Source: CAJXJP01 sp034111025 (lineage in GTDB: Bacteria; Patescibacteriota; Gracilibacteria; BD1-5; UBA6164). Taken from it: a DNA stretch of 22,502 bases. Under the pieces are notes generated by a model that worked only from the letters and a program-made list of their open reading frames with translations, was not told the origin of the DNA and searched no databases. How positions within the stretch are numbered: the first letter of the stretch is position 1; each line of letters opens with the position of its first letter. Positions 17,834 through 22,502 of this stretch are shown here, piece after piece. Made by a program: the position numbers and the translations under genes. The DNA is taken from contig JAWUYB010000012.1 in the NCBI GenBank assembly GCA_034111025.1, positions 1 through 22,502 of the forward strand, given 5' to 3'.

Positions 17834-17971
17834 ATGAAAAGAAAATTAAGAGATAAGTTTAATGTTACAGTAAAATATAAGGAAGTACCTCAAGAAGAAT
17901 ATGAATTTGCAATTTGAAAATGCATTGAATTACTATTAGATAAAGTAGTGAAAAGAGAAATAAATAAGTAA
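17834..17971 (+). CDS. Small protein of 45 residues, unknown
   Basis: The product starts MKRKLRDKFNVTVKYKEV and ends with a helical FAIGKCIELLLDKVVKREIN. One TGA reads as glycine in FAIGKC. It has a basic N-terminus and an amphipathic C-terminal helix but no known motif. Short basic proteins with an alpha-helical end like this are common next to mobile elements, but I cannot name a family. The gene is convergent with the AlbA_2 gene on the minus strand and uses the TATAAT of repeat e as its likely promoter. Confidence 0.55.
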
Positions 17972-18084
17972 AAAAACTTATATTACTACATACCCACTAC
18001 ATAGTATTTATTCCTTAATTATAGCCACTTATGGATGGCTATTTGTAAATATTTATACTTTCTATTACAAAGTTACTACATACT

Positions 18085-19515
18085 TTATGCCCACCATGGA
18101 ATATATTCTTTTGATTTTTCAGATGATTTAATTTTTCATTTTTTTAATGTATGTGCAATAATTTTTGATGCAGCTGGATAATTACTTTCAGGAATATTAA
18201 ATCTTGTTCTTAATGTTTTATTTGTCATTTTTTCTTCTCATGATAAATATTGTAAAACACAATGTTGGTAACAGGCTCTTACTTTATCATCTTGAGACAT
18301 AGATTTTAAATCTTTTGGAGCATATAATATTATTTTTGTAAATTCATCATATGTTTCAAATTTTGGTGCAGGTAATTGAAATAATTCTATATTTATTAGG
18401 GCTCTATCAACTCATGAACCACTTTCTTCACAGAAACCAAATCTTCTCATTAAACTTGCAAGGTCTTCATTTCTAGACCTTGGAGGATGGTCAATAAATC
18501 TATCTGTATCAATTAATGGTATTCAAGGATTTGTTATTTCTATTCTATTTGAGAAAATTTCTATTATAGGTCATGTTCAAGTTATAGAAAAATCTTGATG
18601 AATAATAGCATTAGCTATAAACTCTCTTAAAGCTACCTCAGGGTACATATTAGTTTCAACTCTTAAAGCTTTAGTTATTTCTTCATTATTTCCTATTTGA
18701 GTAACAATATATTCTATTAATCATTGAAATCATACAGCATATCATTTTTTTCATTCTATATCATTCTTTCTTTTAACTTTATTATTTCCATGATATGTAA
18801 TTACTCTTATTGATTTTCTTTTAAGTATTTCAAAATTATCTAAATTTTTTGCAAATAGTATAGCTCATAGTATTGTTATACTATAAACTCAATCATTTTC
18901 AGATTTAACTAAATTATCTTGTTCCATTTTTTCAAGAAATTTAGATGTTTCTGTAGGAATATCTTGTTTTGATAGAGTAAAATATTTATCATAATCTAAT
19001 AATTTAAGCACTTCATCTATTCATAAGTTTGAACCTGCAATTCATTTTTCAAAATTTTTATTTTTATTATTATTCCATATTTTTCTTTCTAATTCAGGAT
19101 GATTCTGTAATTTAGTAGTTGATTCTCAAATTCTTATATAGGGTATTCAATCAAATTCTACTGGTTTATCTATTGCTGAGGATATTTCTAATATTACTAT
19201 ATCTTTTCAATTAATATTTTCTTCATAAAATTCTATATGTGTTTTAGGTGTAATTTTTTGAGATAACCATATTTTTAAATCTTGATTTCATATTCTTAAT
19301 TCATTTGGCTTGAATTTAGTTCAAACTATTTCTTTATTATCACTTATTCAGAAAAGTATATATCAAAAATCTTTTCATTTTAAAAGACCTACATTTGCTA
19401 TAGCAGATATATTTTTTCAATCCCTTATTTTATCAAAGTTTTCTTTAAATTCTACATAAGACTCTCATTCCTCTATTTGAATCAAAAAATTAAATAGAGC
19501 TGTTATATCTTTCAT
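18085..19515 (-). CDS. AlbA_2 DNA-binding / GHKL ATP-binding protein
   Basis: This 476-residue protein has the two-domain layout of the former divergent AAA_4 family. The N-terminal AlbA_2 domain shows EGESYVEFKENFDKI, AIANVGLLKGKDFGYILFGI and VEFDGIPYIRIGEST (about residues 15-135). A GHKL-type ATP-binding domain follows near 295-375: ALREFIANAIIHQDF, IIEIFSNRIEITNPG, SRNEDLASLMRRFGF and EESGSGVDRA. A winged-helix-like tail carries ACYQHCVLQYLSG and TLRTRFNIPESNYPAASK. Members are annotated as transcription regulators or ATP-dependent helicase-like proteins, and many lie in defence islands. It has many TGA glycines, including ones in NPGIP and GSGVD. It shares its unit with a 45-aa gene and a broken gene. 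Confidence 0.88.
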
Positions 19516-19581
19516 ATTATATTATTTAGTAATAATTTTATGAATTATATTGTTTTTTTATATTTTTTCTAGTTATAAAGA

Positions 19582-19607
19582 AAAAAGGACTTTTAATAGT
19601 CCTTTTT
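19582..19607. terminator. Hairpin between the two minus-strand genes of unit e-f
   Basis: AAAAAGGAC pairs with GTCCTTTTT around TTTTAATA. On the minus strand it lies 12 bp after the stop of the broken gene at 19619 and would terminate its transcript before the AlbA_2 gene. Confidence 0.75.
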
Positions 19608-19618
19608 GTAATATCAAT

Positions 19619-20005
19619 TTATTCACATATTCAAAGTAATTGACCTACTTCATCACATCAAACTTCAGTATTAGGTATTTCTTTAGCTATTAATTCAATA
19701 AAATATTCAAAAATAAATAATTTATTCTTATCCTTTATTTTTTCTTTTTTTTCAGATATTTTTTCTAATAATCAAGTATAAATTTTTATTCTTTTTTCTT
19801 GAGAATATCAACTGTATTTCCTTTTAATTTTATTAAAAATTCTATCTAATTGTTTTTTAAGGGTTTCTTCGTATTTAGCAGTTTATTTTTTATTATAGTG
19901 TTTTCATAAAATATCTAAATATTTTTTAGCATTAATTTGTTTATTTCATACGGAATTTTTTTCAAGACTTAAATATAAGGCATTATTTATTAAATAATTT
20001 TGCAT
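19619..20005 (-). pseudogene. Hypothetical gene interrupted by an in-frame TAA
   Basis: The frame starts MQNYLINNALYLSLEKNSVG and continues for 40 codons to an in-frame TAA at 19883-19885. It then runs on open for 87 more codons through KYEETLKKQLDRIFNKIKRK, KIYTGLLEKISEKKEKIK and NTEVGCDEVGQLLGICE to a TAA at 19619-19621. Both halves have similar Lys/Glu/Ile-rich composition and use TGA as glycine. No ATG follows the internal stop in frame. A single CAA-to-TAA change would explain it. The protein would be about 128 residues, mostly helical. I recognise no family. A sequencing error at the stop is the main alternative. Confidence 0.55.
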
Positions 20006-20076
20006 GTAAAAATATTAAGAGGTCTTCAAGCTTTGATAGAATATATGAATGTATTGATGAATATCATCCTTAAATA

Positions 20077-20094
20077 ATTGATTATATAATCAAT
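20077..20094. promoter_or_regulatory. Perfect 18-bp palindrome upstream of the broken minus-strand gene
   Basis: ATTGATTATATAATCAAT is a perfect palindrome that contains TATAAT on both strands. It lies 72 bp before the start at 20005. It could be an operator overlapping a -10 box, or a chance palindrome in AT-rich DNA. Confidence 0.4.
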
Positions 20095-20106
20095 CCATAT
20101 GCAATA

Positions 20107-20141
20107 AAAAACAGCTTCAGTATATTACTAAAGCTGTTTTT
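20107..20141. terminator. Bidirectional hairpin left of repeat f
   Basis: AAAAACAGCTT pairs perfectly with AAGCTGTTTTT (11 bp). The nearest gene on the left is on the minus strand and points away, so this hairpin belongs to the repeat element, not to a gene end. Confidence 0.75.
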
Positions 20142-20161
20142 GTATTTCTGTTATTTTAGAA

Positions 20162-20200
20162 TGGTCGACCATCGTGCACAAAGTCAGAACTGAGGTATTG
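20162..20200 (+). repeat. Array boundary repeat, copy f
   Basis: TGGTCG (20162-20167), ACCATCGTGCACAAAG, and CAGAACTGAGG (from 20185), again with AGAACT at offset 24. With its flanking bases the first part makes a perfect palindrome ATGGTCGACCAT. It differs from copy c at only two bases up to CAGAACTGAG, so c and f are the closest pair. Confidence 0.78.
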
Positions 20201-20266
20201 GATTTTTAAAAGCTATTTAATATCTAATAAGATAGAAATACTCAGGATATAGAATATCTTGCATAC

Positions 20267-20306
20267 ATTTTTAACATATGATATCATAGTATCATATGTT
20301 AAAAAT
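20267..20306. promoter_or_regulatory. 17-bp perfect inverted repeat in front of the GNAT-like gene
   Basis: ATTTTTAACATATGATA is followed by TCATAG and then its exact reverse complement. It ends 12 bp before the ATG at 20319 and has no T-tract after it. It is therefore either an operator or a hairpin in the leader that controls translation, rather than a simple terminator. Confidence 0.6.
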
Positions 20307-20318
20307 TAATTATTTCCC

Positions 20319-20825
20319 ATGGAATATCCACATTATCTTCAAGATTCTCCAGATTATTATATAGAGTGATGAACTGAAATTTGATACAATAAAGATATTT
20401 TTCAAGAAAAAGTAGAAAATTTATTACAATTAACATGAAAATTTGAATTACCTCAGTTTTGAAGTTGAACATATTTATTTAAATTATGAGGCAAAGTAAT
20501 TTGATATATTTGACTAAATGAATATGAAGAATTAGGCTTGGCTGATATAAATGAAATAAAACTCCATGATGGGAGATTTCAAGATGAAATATTTAATAAT
20601 AAAGGACTTAATTTTCAATGAAAATGATATGCTAAAATACTATATTTAATGGCTGCTATTGAATTAATGAAAAAATGAATGATATTGTCATCAAGTAGCT
20701 TTTACCTCATATCAAATGAAGCAAAGTATGTTTGGAATTCATTAGTTGATAGTTGATTTGCTAAGATCCATGGAGATCAATTCAGAATTATTCCTGAAAG
20801 ATTAGAATCATTACAGAAAATATAA
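20319..20825 (+). CDS. GNAT-like acetyltransferase domain protein
   Basis: This 168-residue protein looks like a GNAT fold. The central strand pair is GSGTYLFKLGGKVIGYIGLN, then the acetyl-CoA-loop-like NFQGKGYAKILYLMAAIE (Q-x-K-G-x-A in place of Q/R-x2-G-x-G/A), and a C-terminal half LSSSSFYLISNEAKYVWNSL, VDSGFAKIHGDQFRI. The last segments resemble GNAT proteins of phages and mobile elements, in which a residue pair near VW follows a Ser-rich strand. Many glycines are TGA, including two adjacent near the N-terminus (EGGTE). It is the only gene between repeats f and g, behind a long inverted repeat. The substrate is unknown, and the fold assignment needs a profile search. Confidence 0.55.
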
Positions 20826-20833
20826 TCTATCAA

Positions 20834-20867
20834 AAAAACCACATATAATAAAATATATGTGGTTTTT
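20834..20867 (+). terminator. Hairpin ending the GNAT unit
   Basis: AAAAACCACATATA pairs with TATATGTGGTTTTT (14 bp). It lies 8 bp after the stop codon. It is almost the same as the hairpin at 12297-12346. Confidence 0.85.
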
Positions 20868-20876
20868 CTTCATTTT

Positions 20877-20930
20877 TATCTGGTCGGCTATAGTGGAAAA
20901 GATTAGAACTGAAGTAGGGAAGATAAATAA
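20877..20930 (+). repeat. Array boundary repeat, copy g
   Basis: TTATC then TGGTCG (20881-20886), GCTATAGTGG, ATTAGAACTGAAGTAGGGAA (from 20902). AGAACT is at offset 24. At offset 42 it reads ATAAAT instead of TATAAT; the Fic gene behind has its own promoter 90 bp further on. Confidence 0.78.
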
Positions 20931-21016
20931 CATTTAATATAAAAGTATAATAAAGAGTCTCCTTTCATTTTATCCTTATTTTAAAACAATATAGACATAT
21001 TATAATTAATATTAAT

Positions 21017-21045
21017 TTGACTTTCTTATTAAAAAGTAGTAGTAT
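21017..21045 (+). promoter_or_regulatory. Sigma-70-like promoter of the second Fic gene
   Basis: TTGACT (21017-21022) and TAGTAT (21040-21045) are separated by 17 bp, as before the first Fic gene. The downstream ATGGGTACCTA is also shared. Confidence 0.65.
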
Positions 21046-21074
21046 ATGGGTACCTAATAAATAATTTTTCTATT

Positions 21075-22022
21075 ATGTTCTTAGAAAAAAAAGATTCTGG
21101 ATTGTTTTTAGCTAAAAAAGCCTTTTGAAAAAAATTTTTAGTGAAAATAAATTGAAACAAAATTACAAAAGAAAATGTAGTTCAGCTTACCGAAAAAGAA
21201 TGTAAGTTTATTTTTGATTCTCAATATTATCAGATATTTTCTGTAAATATGTATAATGAAGATTTATTAAAAGATGTTATTTTAAAATCAAAATTACTAT
21301 CAAATTATGTGGATATTCAAAGTTTTGTATGAAATACTATAATTATAGCAGATGATATAGTGATTGATAGATCAAGTGATTTGGAATGATGGAATAAGTA
21401 TATTTTCCCTAAAAAATTTATATATAATTCAAATAATATAGAGGGGAGTAGAATACCAGAAGAAGAAGTAGAAAAAATTATAACAAATAAAAAATATAGA
21501 TATAAAGTAAAAAATGAAATACAAGAAGTAGAGAATTCTATAAAATCTTGGAACTTTATACAAGATAAATTCCTATTTAATGAAGCAAATATTAAAAAAT
21601 TATACCATATACTTACAAAGAATCTCTTACAAGAAACAGGAGAAAAATATCCAAGAGGTTTTAAAAAAGTAGCAAATGTAGTAAACAATAATATAACTAC
21701 AGCTCCAAAATATGTATCTATCGAAATCAATGCTCTTATTCAACAATACAAAACTAGTAAAGGTGAAATATTTCCTTTGCAAGCAGCATTTGATTTTCAC
21801 TTGAAGTATGAACAAATTCATCCATTTGAGAATGGAAATGGGAGAACTGGAAGATTTATTATGAACAAAATATTGTTACAAAATACGTTCTTTCCAATGA
21901 TTGTATTTACAGAAAACAAACAAGCATATTTTAATGCTATTGCTTCATGTAAATCATGAAATAAGAAAAAATATTATAAATTTATGTTAGAACAGTATAA
22001 AAAAACTCTGGACCAAATATAA
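21075..22022 (+). CDS. Fic domain protein, copy 2 (AMPylase-type)
   Basis: This 315-residue paralogue of the Fic protein at 13304 has the same catalytic motif HPFENGNGRTGR beginning at H249 and the same inhibitory motif SNNIEG before it. By eye the last 200 residues differ from copy 1 at roughly one position in eight. Residues about 75-112 share almost nothing with copy 1 (SFVGNTIIIADDIVIDRSS here). It ends four residues earlier, after LDQI. Its promoter, leader and flanking repeat layout copy those of the first. Several TGA codons encode glycine, among them one in CKSGNKK shared with copy 1. A terminator lies between it and the convergent tRNA-Pro. As for copy 1, the target is unknown and no antitoxin gene is next to it. 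Confidence 0.92.
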
Positions 22023-22032
22023 TTTCCATCAA

Positions 22033-22065
22033 AAAAACCACAATAAATTATTTATTGTGGTTTTT
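22033..22065. terminator. Bidirectional hairpin between Fic copy 2 and tRNA-Pro
   Basis: AAAAACCACAATAAA pairs perfectly with TTTATTGTGGTTTTT around TTA. It lies between two convergent transcription units and can stop both. Confidence 0.88.
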
Positions 22066-22080
22066 CTTTTAATTTTATTA

Positions 22081-22156
22081 TGGTCGGAAATGCAGGACTT
22101 GAACCTGCAACCCCGCGCTCCCAAAGCGCGTGCGCTACCAATTGCGCCAATTTCCG
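22081..22156 (-). tRNA. tRNA-Pro (anticodon TGG), CCA encoded
   Basis: On the minus strand the acceptor CGGAAAT pairs with ATTTCCG, the D stem is GCGC, the anticodon loop TTTGGGA gives TGG, and the T arm is GCAGG-TTCAAGT-CCTGC. Discriminator A is followed by encoded CCA. Read on the plus strand its 3' end is TGGTCGG, the same six bases that open each array repeat. It marks the right-hand end of the array. Confidence 0.95.
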
Positions 22157-22163
22157 CTAGAAA

Positions 22164-22240
22164 TGGTGGGTATACCTGGAGTTGAACCAGGGACCTCACG
22201 ATTATCAGTCGTGCGCTCTAACCAACTGAGCTATACACCC
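22164..22240 (-). tRNA. tRNA-Ile (anticodon GAT), CCA encoded
   Basis: On the minus strand it starts GGGTGTATAGCTCAGTTGG. The anticodon loop CTGATAA gives GAT, the T arm is CCTGG-TTCAACT-CCAGG, and the 3' end is TATACCC-A-CCA. It lies 7 bp upstream of the tRNA-Pro in transcription order, so the tRNAs are probably cotranscribed. Confidence 0.95.
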
Positions 22241-22259
22241 GAGAAGTTTGATTTTGAAA

Positions 22260-22336
22260 TGGAGCGGGCAATGAGACTCGAACTCACAACCCTCTGCTTG
22301 GAAGGCAGATGCTATAGCCAATTGAGCTATGCCCGC
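22260..22336 (-). tRNA. tRNA-Gly (anticodon TCC), CCA encoded
   Basis: On the minus strand it starts GCGGGCATAGCTCAATTGG. The anticodon loop CTTCCAA gives TCC, the T arm is GTGAG-TTCGAGT-CTCAT, and the 3' end is TGCCCGC-T-CCA. This is the ordinary GGA/GGG reader. The tRNA-Gly with anticodon TCA that must read UGA is not in this window. Confidence 0.95.
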
Positions 22337-22408
22337 ATATGTATTTCCAAACTGCTGAGATATCTTATTAATATACGATTATATGTCAAAATCTTTTTTG
22401 AGTTTTTA

Positions 22409-22502
22409 TTATTTATTTTTTCACAAGGCTTGTTTCCCAGCTATCATAACATTGAGCATTAGAATTGCCACAGTAAGAGTACCCACTCCACCTGGCACCG
22501 GA
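22409..22502 (-). CDS. folD: FolD C-terminus (methylene-THF dehydrogenase/cyclohydrolase), partial
   Basis: The visible end reads PVPGGVGTLTVAILMLNVMI and then AGKQALGKNK before TAA. This matches the conserved FolD C-terminal motif PVPGGVGPMT-x2-ML-x2-N, which closes the NADP-binding domain. FolD interconverts methylene-, methenyl- and formyl-tetrahydrofolate in the cytoplasm. The rest of the gene lies beyond the right edge. TGA encodes glycine near the end (ALGKNK). The tRNA genes follow 72 bp downstream. Confidence 0.88.

Noticed and set aside
13107..20930. CRISPR array
   Set aside because: The repeats are about 0.7-2.4 kb apart and separated by genes, with no short regular spacers and no cas genes.
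13107..20930. Classical integron with attC sites
   Set aside because: No GTTRRRY/RYYYAAC pair is found and no integrase gene is present; the repeat geometry and the tRNA resemblance point to another mechanism.
21317..21821. Minus-strand open frames of 137 and 64 codons
   Set aside because: They are antisense to the conserved core of Fic copy 2 and are shadows of its codon use.
22130..22462. Plus-strand 110-codon open frame containing GIPGVEPGTS and AMRLELTTLCL
   Set aside because: It is a well-known artefact from reading tRNA genes on the opposite strand; the region holds tRNA-Ile and tRNA-Gly.
1..22502. Reading TGA as tryptophan (code 4)
   Set aside because: TGA falls at invariant glycines (rubredoxin CxxCG, GG of the nucleotidyltransferase, GYDH of HupE), and TGG is used where Trp is expected.

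Overview
The window is AT-rich DNA in which every recognisable gene is interrupted by in-frame TGA unless TGA is read as glycine, while TGG still encodes Trp. That is translation table 25, known from the Absconditabacteria (SR1) and Gracilibacteria (BD1-5) of the candidate phyla radiation. TGA falls on invariant glycines, such as the rubredoxin CxxCG and the nucleotidyltransferase GG. All coordinates below use this code. Most genes lack a clear Shine-Dalgarno sequence.

1-4152, minus strand: a compact, partly overlapping operon reading from 4152 down: a small membrane protein, a winged-helix regulator, a DUF4153/DUF4173-type membrane protein, a DUF2809-type membrane protein, and a CCA-adding enzyme/poly(A) polymerase-type nucleotidyltransferase. 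A dyad overlaps its likely promoter.

4374-12346, plus strand: a copper/silver-type resistance operon. It holds a Cys/Met/His-rich exported protein, a long periplasmic adaptor, a CusA-type RND pump with the three copper-binding methionines conserved, a DUF302 protein, an unusual fusion (heme membrane domain + rubredoxin + FAD/NAD reductase), and a Met/His-rich lipoprotein. A strong terminator follows. The fusion could reduce Cu(II) to the Cu(I) that the pump exports (inference).

12453-22080: an accessory island. It opens with a frameshifted TraG/VirD4-like ATPase relic. After that come short gene units, each bounded by the same element: a hairpin, then TGGTCG, then AGAACT exactly 24 nt from the start of TGGTCG, and in several copies a TATAAT at offset 42. 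Cargo: two paralogous Fic proteins, an HD hydrolase, a three-gene HupE/UreJ metal unit, a possible PD-(D/E)XK nuclease, a 45-aa protein, an AlbA_2/ATPase protein, a nonsense-interrupted gene and a GNAT-like protein. The last unit abuts an intact minus-strand tRNA-Pro whose 3' end reads TGGTCGG on the plus strand, so the repeats look like modified tRNA 3' ends. This tRNA-anchored cassette array is the best candidate for an undescribed system; no recombinase is encoded in the window.

22081-22502, minus strand: tRNA-Pro, tRNA-Ile, tRNA-Gly and the C-terminal end of folD.
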